This document shows, piece by piece, positions 7,168-17,900 of a stretch of DNA of 49,298 bases. A model generated the notes under the pieces. That model was not told the DNA's origin. It worked only from the letters and a program-made list of their open reading frames with translations, and did no database searches. Position 1 is the stretch's first letter, and each line of letters opens with the position of its first letter. The position numbers and the translations under genes were made by a program. This DNA comes from Verrucomicrobiia bacterium (GTDB lineage: Bacteria > Verrucomicrobiota > Verrucomicrobiia > Limisphaerales > UBA11358). The DNA is taken from NCBI GenBank assembly GCA_025451535.1, contig JANWKE010000069.1, forward strand, positions 1-49,298, in the 5' to 3' direction.

Positions 7168-9597
7168 TCACTGCGAAGCCAGTCGGAAAAATACACTGGC
7201 ATTGGCTGTGTCAACAGTCACGGTCACCCGGTTCGTGGATGTGGAATTGAGCACGTCGGTCCAATTAGTGCCGAGCCCTTCACCGGGCGCGTTGGTTTGC
7301 ATTTGCAACTGCCAGCCGATGTAGCCTTGAGGCCATTCAAGCTGAAGTTGATTGCCGGGCAGGGTTGTGAGGGTGATCTCGGGCGAAGGCAGGGACGCCG
7401 GCTCGCCGTAAATGATGCCGCGACCTTCGGTTCCGAAGTAAACCCGGCCATAAACCCGTGGATCCGCACAGAAACAATGGACCCACGAAAGGCCGAACTG
7501 ATGTTGATCGTCGTTGATACGCGTCCAGGAAGCGCCCTGATCATCTGAACGGAAGATTCCCGTCACGCCGCCGACTTGTCCGATGATGAAAACCGCCGGA
7601 TAGCTCTGTCCGGTGGCGGCCCGGCCGAATGCGACATAGGTCGCCTGTTGGACGGTCGCCAACGTTGAAAAGCTTGAACCCGAATCCGTCGAGCGCGCCA
7701 GCCCGCCGGTGCCGCGAGGAAGCCAGAGGTCGCCCTCGTGGCTGAAAACGGCGTGCGGTACCAGACTGGATGAGCTGGCAGAGATGACCGCGCCCGCGCT
7801 GAAACTCGCGCCGCCGTCAGCGCTGACGTACATTCGGCCGCCGGAACTGCTGGTATAGATGTAGAACTTATTGCCGTTGACGCGATCGGATACCGGCGAC
7901 CGGGTTCCACTGGGGCCTCCGGTGGAAGCTGTCCAGGTGGCGCCGTTGTTGGCGGAGTAATAGAAAGCGGAGGCACCGGCGGGTTTCCAAACAATACGGC
8001 TGCCATCGGCGGAAACAGCAATGTTTCCCGGGCCGGTCGTGCCGGGCGGAGTGCTGGCGAAATCGTTCCAGGTGGTGCCGCCATCGAGCGAGTAACCGCC
8101 GTAGGGAGCGTCTGAAAAAAGACGGACGATGATGTCGGGATTGTTCTCGGCGAAGTCAATCCCATAGGACGTGCCGCGATGAGTGGAAAAATAATCGGCC
8201 ACGGGCGGCGACACATCCAAATTGAAATGCCGGAATCCGCCCTGGTCGCCTACCTGGCTCAATAAATACGGGCCGGTGGGCGGACTGGCCAGCCCCAATG
8301 GCACCATCTCCTCCAGGCCATCGCTGGTAAACGTCCAATGCACGGTTCCGTTCGAATCGGCGGCGGTGAGGTTGGTGCAACTGAAAATTCCATAGCCGGT
8401 GACGTACCAGGCGCGATCAGAATTGAAGGGATCAATTTGAACGCTTTCGCACCAATGCGGGGTCCGCGCGACAGTCCAGGGTGCATCGCCGGTTCCGGGC
8501 AGCGACAGGGCGGTGGTTTTCCACGAGGCGCCGCCATTGGTACTGCGATAGATCTGGTCATAAGGCGACGGCCACCAGCGATCCAGCGTGCTGACCACCA
8601 GTGTGGTCGGATGCTGCGCGTCCACCGACACGCCGCCCCATCCGCCCTGTTCACCCGGCTGTTTGACCGGCGAAACGTCGGACGACGCGAGAGTTAACAG
8701 ATTAAGTTTGCAGACCGCGCCGGCCGCCACGTTGTCGTTCGGGCCACAGGTGTCGTCAAAGGTGATGTACAGGTTGCCCGAACCGTCCTGCGCGGCGTGG
8801 TTCGGCATGTACGACGCCGAATCCACGGTGGAAACGACCGACCAGGTGGCACCGCCATCGGTGCTGCGATACAGGTTGTTGCCGGTTTGAGAGACGCCCG
8901 CCAAAATGACCGGTGTCGCCGCGCCGGGCGTGCCACTGCTTTGAACAAACTGGACAAACACGATCCCGACCGTGTTTGCCGTTGTGCTCACCGGAAAGGT
9001 GGCTACCGGCGACCAGGTGGCTCCATAATCAACGCTCTTATAAAGCCCCTGGCCCCGGGTGCCGTAGAACAAAATACTCCCCAGGTTCGGATCTACCGCC
9101 ATCCGTTCTCCACCGCCACGGCCCCGGGCATTTCCATCCAGCGCAAACGGCGGCGTAAACGACGAAAAGGTTGTTCCTTGGTTTGTCGAAACGAAGATCC
9201 ACTTCAGCGTGGATGAGGCCCGGCTGGCGGCGATATACAGGCGATTGCTATCGGACGGATCAAGCGCCACACTTTCGATGCCATACGTGTTGGCGTCCGC
9301 GGCAAAATCGAGCAGAGGAATCCAGGAATTGTCTGCCGGGTTCCAGCGATACGCACCGCCGATGTCCGTGCGGGCGTAAACCACACCCGGAGCATCGGGG
9401 TGTGTGATGAGTCCCGAAACGAATCCACCTCCGCCAAGGACGACATTCTTCCAGGTATAGGTTTCAGCCCGGGCCGATGTCGCCAGGAGCACGCATGCCA
9501 GCACCAAGCCAATGCGAGACACCGCCGCGGCCGATTTAGACATTCGTTGTTCGGGCTTCTTAATCACCAACCGATCCGCATATTTCATATTTTTCAC
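7168..9597 (-). CDS. GH74 xyloglucanase with C-terminal tail domain
   Basis: This 809-residue secreted endo-glucanase uses a GTG start at 9597 preceded by GGAGAA; an alternative ATG at 9543 would give a cleaner signal peptide (MSKSAAAVSRIGLVLACV, ends ATSARA). The double seven-bladed propeller begins NVVLGGGGFVSGL and carries many BNR-like STDGGATW/SxDxGxSF repeats. The two catalytic Asp of GH74 are visible: Asp78 in YARTDIGGAYRW and Asp451 in QVGDQGGF. The propeller closes with GRVYFGTEGRGIIYGEP near residue 735. About 70 residues follow as a beta-rich tail (LQLEWPQGY... VFFRLASQ) of the type seen on several secreted proteins here. It should cleave the xyloglucan backbone. It forms its own unit with a dyad and -10 box about 150-190 nt upstream. 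Confidence 0.93.
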   Translation of the reverse strand: MKNMKYADRLVIKKPEQRMSKSAAAVSRIGLVLACVLLATSARAETYTWKNVVLGGGGFVSGLITHPDAPGVVYARTDIGGAYRWNPADNSWIPLLDFAADANTYGIESVALDPSDSNRLYIAASRASSTLKWIFVSTNQGTTFSSFTPPFALDGNARGRGGGERMAVDPNLGSILFYGTRGQGLYKSVDYGATWSPVATFPVSTTANTVGIVFVQFVQSSGTPGAATPVILAGVSQTGNNLYRSTDGGATWSVVSTVDSASYMPNHAAQDGSGNLYITFDDTCGPNDNVAAGAVCKLNLLTLASSDVSPVKQPGEQGGWGGVSVDAQHPTTLVVSTLDRWWPSPYDQIYRSTNGGASWKTTALSLPGTGDAPWTVARTPHWCESVQIDPFNSDRAWYVTGYGIFSCTNLTAADSNGTVHWTFTSDGLEEMVPLGLASPPTGPYLLSQVGDQGGFRHFNLDVSPPVADYFSTHRGTSYGIDFAENNPDIIVRLFSDAPYGGYSLDGGTTWNDFASTPPGTTGPGNIAVSADGSRIVWKPAGASAFYYSANNGATWTASTGGPSGTRSPVSDRVNGNKFYIYTSSSGGRMYVSADGGASFSAGAVISASSSSLVPHAVFSHEGDLWLPRGTGGLARSTDSGSSFSTLATVQQATYVAFGRAATGQSYPAVFIIGQVGGVTGIFRSDDQGASWTRINDDQHQFGLSWVHCFCADPRVYGRVYFGTEGRGIIYGEPASLPSPEITLTTLPGNQLQLEWPQGYIGWQLQMQTNAPGEGLGTNWTDVLNSTSTNRVTVTVDTANASVFFRLASQ

Positions 9598-9742
9598 AGT
9601 TCTCCGCCAACGTGAGGGCGTCGGGCCTGACGAACTTCACAGACGCCGGGGCGGGGCGATTCCTGCATTGGTCACCTCAAGCAAACAGGCCAAAGGTTGG
9701 TCGGCGACTCTTCAACGTTTCAAGATAAACAGGAATGTTCCA

Positions 9743-9789
9743 TTTATATCAAAAATAAGTACCGGGTGATAGTCGTTAGTATGCATGAC
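9743..9789 (-). promoter_or_regulatory. Locus dyad L with -10 box, promoter of GH74 (7168-9597)
   Basis: On the minus strand, dyad GTCATGCATACTAACGACTA (9789-9770) is followed by exactly 21 nt and TATAAA (9748-9743). Predicted start of transcription is about 9736, leaving a 139-nt leader. This is one of twelve dyads of the pattern GTCRT-N8-AYGAC in the locus. Confidence 0.75.
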
Positions 9790-9900
9790 ACGAAACGCAA
9801 GAGGTGATGCCCGGAGCCTGCCCCGGATATTTTATATGGGTTCGTTGCTTCAACTGTCTGACGGCCGTGCCGGTGAACGTCTGGGATTCCGCCGACCAAA

Positions 9901-12147
9901 CTATTCAGGGTCACCGTAAATGATGCCACGCCCGCCGGTGCCAAAGTAAACCCGGCCGTAAATGCGCGGGTCGCCGGTGACATGATTGATCCAGCCGAAT
10001 TGGTGTTGGTCGTCGTTGATGCGCACCCAGGTTCGTCCGGCGTCGTTGGATCGGAAGAGGGCCTGGAGCTGGTCCACTTTGCCAGCCAGATAGAGGGAGG
10101 GGTAATTTTCCCCCGGTGCCGCTTTGCCAAAGCCCAGGGAGTTTGCTTCCTGGACTGCTTCCACTTTGGTGAATTTCATGCCGCCGTCGACGGAATGGTA
10201 GAGGCCACTGGTGCGGAAGGCGATCCACAGATCGCCTTCGCGGCCGGGAGTGGAATAGAGGGTGGCGCCCGCTTCTCCACCGCCGCCAAAGCCGGCGCCA
10301 AAGACTTCCGCGGCCGGCAGAGTCGCTCCGGAAACCGGGAAATCAGCGGCGCCGTTGGTGCTGGCCAGGAGCCTGCCAGTGTGGGAGTCGTAAGCGTAAA
10401 ATCGACCCGGATTGATCGTATCGGCAACCACTTGAAAGCCGGGTGTAAGGCCTTGACAGGTTATCCAGTTGGTTCCGTAATTCACCGTGTAGTACGAGGG
10501 ATTACGGCGGGGAGTCCAGACGAACGTTGTTCCATCGGCCGAAATCGTAATGCTGCCTGCGGTCGGATCCTCAGCCGGGTTGTCGGCAAAAGCCGTCCAC
10601 GTTTTGCCATCGTCGGACGAATAGGCGGCGCACACTTCGGGGTCATGTCCGTTACTGGTGCCGGTACGAGCAAGGACCTGCGGTTTATTCCAGGCAAATG
10701 ACAGGGCTTCGGTGTTGCCGAAGTGCGGGCCGGTGAACACTTCCGCCGGCGAGTCGGTAAGGCTGTCGTGTTGAAAACCATCAATGTCGCCCACTCCGCT
10801 CAGGAGATGTGCGCCTTCCGGGGGGCTGATCAACGCGAGTGGCACCGTTTCTTCAAGTCCCTGATCGAGGAAAATCCAGCGTGTCGGTTTACCTGAGTCA
10901 GCAGCGGTCGCATCGACGCAGCTCCAGATGCCATAACCGGTGGTGAACAGCACCTGATCCGGGTTAAACGGATTTATTTCAATGACTCCCATCCAGTGCG
11001 GATTTCGAGATTTGGTATAAGGCGCGCTGGAGTGGTCCCATTCCGTGTTATCGTCCCAAAGTTGCGTCCAGGTGGCGCCGCCATCGGTGCTGCGGAAAAT
11101 CTCGTCGTGCGGTTTCCAATGACAAAACGTCGTGGCCATGATGGTCGAGGGATGCTCCGCGTCCACCGCAACGGCTCCATAACCAAACGTTTGATCGCTG
11201 TTTGCCGGCCTGACCGGCGTGATGTCGGTCCAGACATCGTCTTTTGGGTTGTACTTCCAAACGGCGCCGTCGGTCATGAGGTTGGGGCCCGGTTCCTTGC
11301 CGTAGCTGAGGTAAAGCCATCCATCCGACGAGCGGACGAGGTGATTGGGGCGCAGTCCTACCGGCTGGTTGGGCACGGCTTGCCAGGTTATTCCTCCGTC
11401 GGTGCTGCGGTACAGATTGGTTTCAATCGTAGACACAGCCGCGTACATCCGTGGAGTGGGCCGGCCGGGACGACTGCTCGCCGGGTCAAACAGCACGCAC
11501 ACAATTCCGACCGGTTCCGGACGAAACCGGGACCAACGAGGTGAGCGGTCGGCCAATTCCGGCTCCGGCTTGAGGTTCGGAAAACCTGCCACTTTCTGCC
11601 AGGTAACTCCCCGGTCAATGCTCTTCCATAAGCCGTCCTCCCGCGATCCGAAGAAAAGGATTTTGCCGTCATTCGGATCCACGGCCAGACGCTCGCCATT
11701 AAAGCGGCCGGTTTCATTGGCGCCCATGTTGAAAGGTACATCCGCCCGCTGAAAGGTCCGGCCTTTGTCATCCGAGCGCAGAATCGCCGCTGCGTTACGG
11801 GTGTACGTGCCCGCTGCCAGATAAACGCGGTTTGGGTCTGAAGCATCCACCGCCAGACTTTCAATGCCGGTGAGATTCACGTCCGCGGGGCCAATCCAAT
11901 CCGTAAGGGGAATCCAATGCCGGGTGGTATCATCCCAGCGATAGGCGCCGCCGACGTCGGTGCGGGCATATATCAGGCCTTTCTGGCGGGGATGAAAAAC
12001 GATGCCGGTCACGAATCCGCCGCCGCCGATGACGACGTTGTGCCAGGCATAGGGTTCCATCGACGTCGGTTGTGCTTCAATCGTTGAATGGCGGCACAAC
12101 AGCACGAGAGCCACGGCGCCGGTCCTAAATCGTTTTCCAATATGCAT
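9901..12147 (-). CDS. GH74 xyloglucanase, single-domain
   Basis: This 748-residue protein has a signal peptide (RTGAVALVLLCRHSTIEA). The GH74 start NVVIGGGGFVTGIVFHP is followed by catalytic Asp64 in YARTDVGGAYRW, repeated SxDGG(I/A)TW propeller motifs, and the second catalytic Asp454 in GVGDIDGF. It ends at GGRGIIYGDPE, so unlike its paralogue it has no C-terminal tail. It follows the GH31 gene by 19 nt in one operon, so an endo-xyloglucanase and an alpha-xylosidase are made together. The two GH74 copies differ widely along their length, which suggests different cutting modes (endo-processive versus exo or oligosaccharide-releasing); this cannot be decided by eye. Confidence 0.93.
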   Translation of the reverse strand: MHIGKRFRTGAVALVLLCRHSTIEAQPTSMEPYAWHNVVIGGGGFVTGIVFHPRQKGLIYARTDVGGAYRWDDTTRHWIPLTDWIGPADVNLTGIESLAVDASDPNRVYLAAGTYTRNAAAILRSDDKGRTFQRADVPFNMGANETGRFNGERLAVDPNDGKILFFGSREDGLWKSIDRGVTWQKVAGFPNLKPEPELADRSPRWSRFRPEPVGIVCVLFDPASSRPGRPTPRMYAAVSTIETNLYRSTDGGITWQAVPNQPVGLRPNHLVRSSDGWLYLSYGKEPGPNLMTDGAVWKYNPKDDVWTDITPVRPANSDQTFGYGAVAVDAEHPSTIMATTFCHWKPHDEIFRSTDGGATWTQLWDDNTEWDHSSAPYTKSRNPHWMGVIEINPFNPDQVLFTTGYGIWSCVDATAADSGKPTRWIFLDQGLEETVPLALISPPEGAHLLSGVGDIDGFQHDSLTDSPAEVFTGPHFGNTEALSFAWNKPQVLARTGTSNGHDPEVCAAYSSDDGKTWTAFADNPAEDPTAGSITISADGTTFVWTPRRNPSYYTVNYGTNWITCQGLTPGFQVVADTINPGRFYAYDSHTGRLLASTNGAADFPVSGATLPAAEVFGAGFGGGGEAGATLYSTPGREGDLWIAFRTSGLYHSVDGGMKFTKVEAVQEANSLGFGKAAPGENYPSLYLAGKVDQLQALFRSNDAGRTWVRINDDQHQFGWINHVTGDPRIYGRVYFGTGGRGIIYGDPE

Positions 12148-12166
12148 TCAACATCCTTCCATCAAA

Positions 12167-14587
12167 CTATCGGGCGTTTTCAGCCTGCGTAATTTTCCAG
12201 GTCACCTTGCCTGCCAAAGGATCGCTTTCCAGTTTGAACGTGTTGCCTTCCCTGGTCAGGGACAGTGCCTGCAACTCGTTATTCGACGGCAGGCAAACCA
12301 AACCGGTCGCAGTTTGCGCAGCTTTGGCGAAGACGACGAGTTCGAGGTGCGACCAATCCATGTCTTTCGTCGATTGCGCGAGCTTGATCCGCGGGATCAC
12401 TGTACCCTCCCGCACGAGCATAACGACCGGCAATTGCCCTGCCTCGATATGATGCCAGCCGCCGGCATACGATTTGCCGGTTTGGTAATCAATCCATGTT
12501 CCCGGCGGGAGGTAAACGTCGCGTCCGGTCGCGTTTTCATGCAGCAACGGTGCGACCAACATGCTCGAACCGAACAGATATTCATCGTCCACCAGCCAGG
12601 AGCCGGGATCGTCCGGATACTCGATAAACAGGGCACGCACCATCGGCAGGCCATGTTCGGAACAATCCTCGGCCTGCGCATAAACGTAGGGCATGAGTTC
12701 GTATTTCAAATCGTCAATCTGGCGGAATTTATCCATGAAGGCCTGGCCGTAATTCCAGGGTTCCTTGGGGGCGATGCCGTGGCACCGGCTGTGCGAACTC
12801 AACATGCCGAAGGCCAGCCAGCGGGCAAACAGGTTCTTGTCCATGTTCTCCACGGAATTCGCCGTAAATCCGCCGACGTCATGACTCCAGAATGAAAAGC
12901 CGGAAAGACCAAACGAGAGGCCGCCGCGCAATTCGGCGGCCATGCCGTCATCGGTACTTTCGGCGTCGCCGCCCCAGTGAACCGGATAGCGCTGGCTGCC
13001 CGCCCAGGCGCTGCGTGCCCAGATGATGTGCTCGCCGGTGGTCTTCAAGGTGATGTCCGCCACGGCTTGGTTGTACCGCAACGGATATAAGTTATGTTCG
13101 TAAAACCCGGTCCGGCCGTCGGCGTAAAGGCCGTCCGCCGGCGCCGCTTCGCCGAAGTCCACCTTGATGGCGCCGACACCCAGCTTCAGGAGATTGGCCA
13201 GCTTGCCTTGATACCATTCGACAGTTTTGGGATTGGAGAAATCCAGCACGGCGTCTTCATAAGGCAAATTGCCCTTGGCATCGCGGACGACGAGGCCCTT
13301 TTCCACCAGTTCCGGAAACAATTTGTTCCTGGGCACAAAGTAAGGCAGTTGCCAAAGCGAGATGTGAAAACCCTCCTGTTTCAAGTCATCAATCATCTTT
13401 TGCGGATTGGTGAAGCGTGAGGTGGAAAACTGGTAATCGCAGCGCCAGTCGGTTTCGAACCACCCGGTGTCAAGGTGAAGCACATCGCAGGGAATTTTGT
13501 TTTCACGCAGCCGAGTGGCGATATCGCGGACCTGTTTTTCGGCATTGTAAGTGCAGCGGCTCATCCACAGGCCGAACGACCAGAGCGGTGGCAATGGCGA
13601 TTTGCCGGTCAACTGAGTGTATTCATTCAAAATTTCCTTCGGCGAACCCAGAAAGACAAACAGATCGAGTGCGTCATCGCCAATCATCAGGGAATTCACG
13701 CCGCTGAAATCATGTCCGAAATCGCAGGTAATGGGCGTGCTGGTGTGCAGGAACATGCCGTAACCGCGGCTGCTCATGAAAAACGGGATGGGCTTGTACA
13801 TGCCCTGATTCTGAATGCCGTTGGCGTCATCAGTCCACAGCACCAGTTTTTGACCGCGTTTGTTCAGGCCGGTAAACGATTCGCCGCAACCGAAAATTTT
13901 CTCGCCCGGTGAGAGCGTAAACGCGGCGTTCACGCTCCGCGAATAATCCGCCGCCCGCCGCACAAAGGAAAAGGGCATGATGGGTGTGAAGGTGGTGGTA
14001 TTGTCCGACGCCTGATCGGTTTCGGTCAGCAAGCGACCCTGCGCATCTCGAAATTCAATCTTCCACGGATTTTCCAGAATCGTGACCGAGCCGAACTGGC
14101 CGGTGTAACGGTAGCCGCGTTCGATTTTTTCGTATTTCCACGAATGGTCCTGGGGCACCGGCCCTGCGAGCATCAGCTCGGGTTGCGGCTGGGCCGCCGC
14201 CGGCCCGGTCTGAAGGCGAATTCGCACGGTTCGCGGTGAAACGAATTCAACCGAAAACGGCAGGGTGGGATTGGCCGCATATTCGTTTTCCGGGAATTCA
14301 TTCGGGTCGACCGGCTTGATAGTGGCCAGCATGTTATCGAAGGCCTGCCGGGTAAAATATTCGGAACGCTGGTAGGTGATTTTCCCTTTGCCCGTGGCCG
14401 GATCAAAATCGGCGAGTTTGTCGGCCAGATAATAGAGATTGGCGAAGTTGTGGAAATCGCCGCTGATATCCACCGGATCATTCAACAGCCGCGGCGGATT
14501 GGCGGCGGCCAATTGGGGAGGTTCACTGAGCCATAAGCCTGCACCAAGGCAGGACACCATCGCTATTGCGAATCGTTTATTGTTCAT
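12167..14587 (-). CDS. GH31 alpha-xylosidase (YicI-like)
   Basis: From ATG 14587 (GAAGG 8 nt upstream) the protein has 806 residues. An upstream ATG at 14635 would add 16 residues before a clear signal peptide (MNNKRFAIAMVSCLGAGLW, ending in LAAAN), so 14587 is preferred. The GH31 barrel carries the nucleophile Asp477 in AIKVDFGEAAPADG and the acid/base Asp541 in HWGGDAEST, the arrangement of the YicI alpha-xylosidase subgroup. It has no PA14 insert, unlike the GH31 at 4133, so the two may act on different sizes or decorations of xyloglucan oligosaccharide. It is first in the operon with GH74 (9901-12147). Its promoter probably uses the shared dyad at 14769-14790. Confidence 0.92.
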   Translation of the reverse strand: MNNKRFAIAMVSCLGAGLWLSEPPQLAAANPPRLLNDPVDISGDFHNFANLYYLADKLADFDPATGKGKITYQRSEYFTRQAFDNMLATIKPVDPNEFPENEYAANPTLPFSVEFVSPRTVRIRLQTGPAAAQPQPELMLAGPVPQDHSWKYEKIERGYRYTGQFGSVTILENPWKIEFRDAQGRLLTETDQASDNTTTFTPIMPFSFVRRAADYSRSVNAAFTLSPGEKIFGCGESFTGLNKRGQKLVLWTDDANGIQNQGMYKPIPFFMSSRGYGMFLHTSTPITCDFGHDFSGVNSLMIGDDALDLFVFLGSPKEILNEYTQLTGKSPLPPLWSFGLWMSRCTYNAEKQVRDIATRLRENKIPCDVLHLDTGWFETDWRCDYQFSTSRFTNPQKMIDDLKQEGFHISLWQLPYFVPRNKLFPELVEKGLVVRDAKGNLPYEDAVLDFSNPKTVEWYQGKLANLLKLGVGAIKVDFGEAAPADGLYADGRTGFYEHNLYPLRYNQAVADITLKTTGEHIIWARSAWAGSQRYPVHWGGDAESTDDGMAAELRGGLSFGLSGFSFWSHDVGGFTANSVENMDKNLFARWLAFGMLSSHSRCHGIAPKEPWNYGQAFMDKFRQIDDLKYELMPYVYAQAEDCSEHGLPMVRALFIEYPDDPGSWLVDDEYLFGSSMLVAPLLHENATGRDVYLPPGTWIDYQTGKSYAGGWHHIEAGQLPVVMLVREGTVIPRIKLAQSTKDMDWSHLELVVFAKAAQTATGLVCLPSNNELQALSLTREGNTFKLESDPLAGKVTWKITQAENAR

Positions 14588-14741
14588 GATTGAAGCCTTC
14601 AATTTTAAGTGACTGGCTGGCGGATTAAATGGCATCGCACGAAAGCAAACCTGTTCGAGGGTAACCCGATATCACAACCCGGGGCAAACAATATGATTTT
14701 TTGCGCGTCACGATTTCCGGAGATTTGTTGATTTTCTAATA

Positions 14742-14817
14742 ATTCTGCTTTTTTTTAGTGCAATTGTCTTGTCATCAAAATCAACGAGTCGAAAAACTTG
14801 CTTTTTTTTGATAGCCT
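14742..14817. promoter_or_regulatory. Locus dyad J: two-way promoter between GH31 operon and sensor kinase
   Basis: The dyad at 14769-14790 reads GTCAT-CAAAATCA-ACGAG on the plus strand and CTCGT-TGATTTTG-ATGAC-AA on the minus strand. Exactly 21 nt away lies TAGCCT (14812-14817) on the plus side and CAGAAT (14747-14742) on the minus side. Both hexamers keep the important A2 and T6 of a -10 box. One activator site could therefore fire the kinase gene rightward and GH31-GH74 leftward. Confidence 0.55.
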
Positions 14818-14909
14818 CTCTACGGATGGCTGTTCCAAACCGGCTTTTGCGCATAAACCCAGAGAAATTGTCCTTGCGGGTTGTCTGGCCAGGCGGACAA
14901 AATTTGTCC

Positions 14910-17900
14910 ATGCTGCGCCGGAATCCGTTTGTCTTATGCCCTGCCTGGGTCATTCTGGCGACGGCCTGGTGGTTGGCGGGCAATGAATTTTCCGCGTCGG
15001 TTTCCGCCTCCCCCAACTACTTCGTCCGCTCGTGGCAGGCCGAACAAGGTCTGCCGCAAAACAAAGTCACGGCCATCGTACAGGATCACGATGGTTATTT
15101 GTGGGTGGGCACCTACAGCGGCTTGGCGCGATTTGACGGAGTGCGTTTTACCACGTTCGACGAGAACAACACACCGGCACTGCGCAGCAGTCGGATAACC
15201 AGTCTGTTTGAAACGGCGGATGGCGTGCTTTGGATTGGGGATGAGAGCGGCCAGATCACCCAATACAAAGACGGGCAATTCAAGACGGTGGAATTTCATC
15301 CAGCCTGGAGCGGCGGCAAGATTTACGATATTACATCCGATGGATCGGGCGACGTTTGGTTGTTGAACGAATCAGGCCAGTTGGCCCGTGTGAGCGATGG
15401 GCGGGTTTTGACTCCCGAAGCCGGCTCGGTGGCCAAATTGATCGATATGGCCCGATCTACGGTAGGAAAGATCTGGGTCGCGCGCGAGGGGCGGGTTTCC
15501 GTGCTGGACCAGGGCCGGGTACACGCACCGCATGTCGAATGGGCCGATAGCGGAGCTTACCCGTATGTTCAGGGGATTGGCGCCAGCCGGGACGGTGGAC
15601 TTTGGGTGGCCAGTGACGGACGCATTCGGAAATGGAAGGATGACCAATGGGTTGAAGACCTCGGAAATGCCCCTTGGGGTGGCAGTCCGGTCACCCGCCT
15701 GTTGGAAACCCGAAATGGCGTCCTGGCGGCCGGAACGGCTGATGGCGGTCTTTTTCTGATGTTTCCGGGTCTAAACGAAAAGCCGTTGCACTTTGACCAT
15801 GCCAGTGGTTTTCCTTCAGACTGGATTACTTCCGTGTACGAAGACCGGGAAGGAAATCTTTGGGTAGGCACGGGTGGCGGCGGGCTTGTGATTCTGCGCC
15901 CGAATAATATTGAAGCGGTTTCGCCGCCGGACCAGTGGCAGGGTCGCGCCGTGCTGTCAGTTTGTCCCGGTCAGGAGGGTGCGCTCTGGATTGGAACCGA
16001 GGGTGCGGGTTTGTATCGGCTTCAAGACGGCAACTGGACGAATTTCGCCACCGCCCAGGGAATCCGCAATACCTACGTTTGGTCGTTGGCCGAGGACACC
16101 GAAGGCCGGTTATGGGCGGGTACCTGGGGTGGGGGCCTGTTTATGCGGAATGACGATCACTTCGAATACGCACCGGGAATGACTAATGTTAACATGCCGA
16201 TGCCCGCTCTCTTAAAGGCCCGCGACGGCGGCCTGTGGATTGGCACCGCCATCGGGCTGCTGCGTTATGAGGCGGGCAGGACCAATTGGTTCTCCGCGAG
16301 CGATGGGCAGCCGTTACGCGATGTGCGCACGGTGGCGGAAGACAACCAGGGTGCCGTGTGGTTCGGCATGGCGGGAGACGGGCTCGCCTGCCTGAAAAAT
16401 CATCTCATCGGGCAATTCCGGACAACCGATGGGCTTTCCAGCGATTTCATTGAATGCCTGCACTTCGACAAGGAGGGGGTGCTGTGGATCGGGACGTTTG
16501 GCGGTGGTTTGGACCGGCTTAAAAACGGGCATTTCGCTGTGATTAATCGCAAACAGGGATTGCCCAACAGCGTTATTGGCGACATTGAGGAGGATGACCG
16601 GGGTTTTTTTTGGATGAGTTCGCACGACGGCATCATTCGGGTCAGCGAGGCGGAATTGAATCGGTGTGCAGACGGAGCGATCAACGAGATCCATTGCCAG
16701 GCTTACGGCATCAACGACGGAATGCCGACCATCGAATGTTCCGAAGGATTGCAGCCGGCGGGATGCAAAACGCCCGACGGCCGATTGTGGTTTCCCACCA
16801 GCAAGGGGCTGGTGGCGGTGAACCCGTTGGATGTGGAGACCAATCTCCTCCCGCCACCGGTCCAGATCGAAACCATGCAGGTGGATGACCGTCCGGTTGC
16901 CCAGGTAACGTCTGGAGAGCCGATCAAGGTACCCCCGGGGCGGCATCGGTTCGAATTTCAATACACGGGTTTGAGTTTTGTTGATCCGGAGAAAGTGCAG
17001 TTTAAATGCCGCTTAAACGGTTTCGAGCCCGACTGGATCAACACGGGCACCAAGCGCACGTATAATTACAATTACATTCCACCGGGTAATTACTCGTTTC
17101 AGGTGATCGCCTGCAACAACGATGGCGTTTGGAATGAGAACGGCGCAAGCATCGCCTTCAGTGTGCAGCCCTATTTCTGGCAGACGTTATGGTTCCGCAT
17201 TTTGGCCTGGGTTGCTATCATCACGGCCAGCGGCGGATTGGTCTGGTTCGACACGCGCCGCCGAATGCGGCGAAAACTCGAACGCCTTGAATGGCAGCGG
17301 GCGGTGGAACACGAGCGCGCGCGAATTGCGCATGACATTCATGACGACCTGGGTGCCCATCTGACGCGCATCAGCATGCTGAGCGAATCGGCCCGCGCGG
17401 AGCTGGACAATCCGGAACTGGCCATGGCCGGCCTTGATCAGATTTATGATACGGCCCGTGGCTTGACGCGGGCCATGGATGAAATCGTCTGGGCAGTCAA
17501 TCCCCGGCATGACACCCTGGAGGGTCTGGCCAGTTATCTGGAGAAATTCGCCCAGGATTTGCTGGCGGCGGCCGGGATCCGTTGCCGGCTGGACATGCCC
17601 ATGGAATTGCCTGACTGGCGGCTGACGGCCGATGTGCGCCACAACTTGTTTCTCGCCTTTAAAGAAGCTTTGCACAATGTGGTCAAACATTCCGGGGCGA
17701 CGGAGACTTCCATCCGGCTCGCCACTGGGGCCACTTCCTTTGAGCTGATTGTCGAGGACAATGGCTGCGGTTTCGCGCCGGGCGCAACCCGGAAAACCCT
17801 GCTTGACGATTCAATCCGCCTTTCAACCGGAAATGGTTTGGAAAACATACGGCGCCGGCTGGCGGAGATTCACGGAATCTGCAGCATTGAATCCGTGCCG

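Noticed and set aside
14769-14909. TTG 14769 or ATG 14826 as start of the sensor kinase
   Set aside because: Both lie within the dyad or just at the predicted transcription start; ATG 14910 gives a proper signal anchor and leader.
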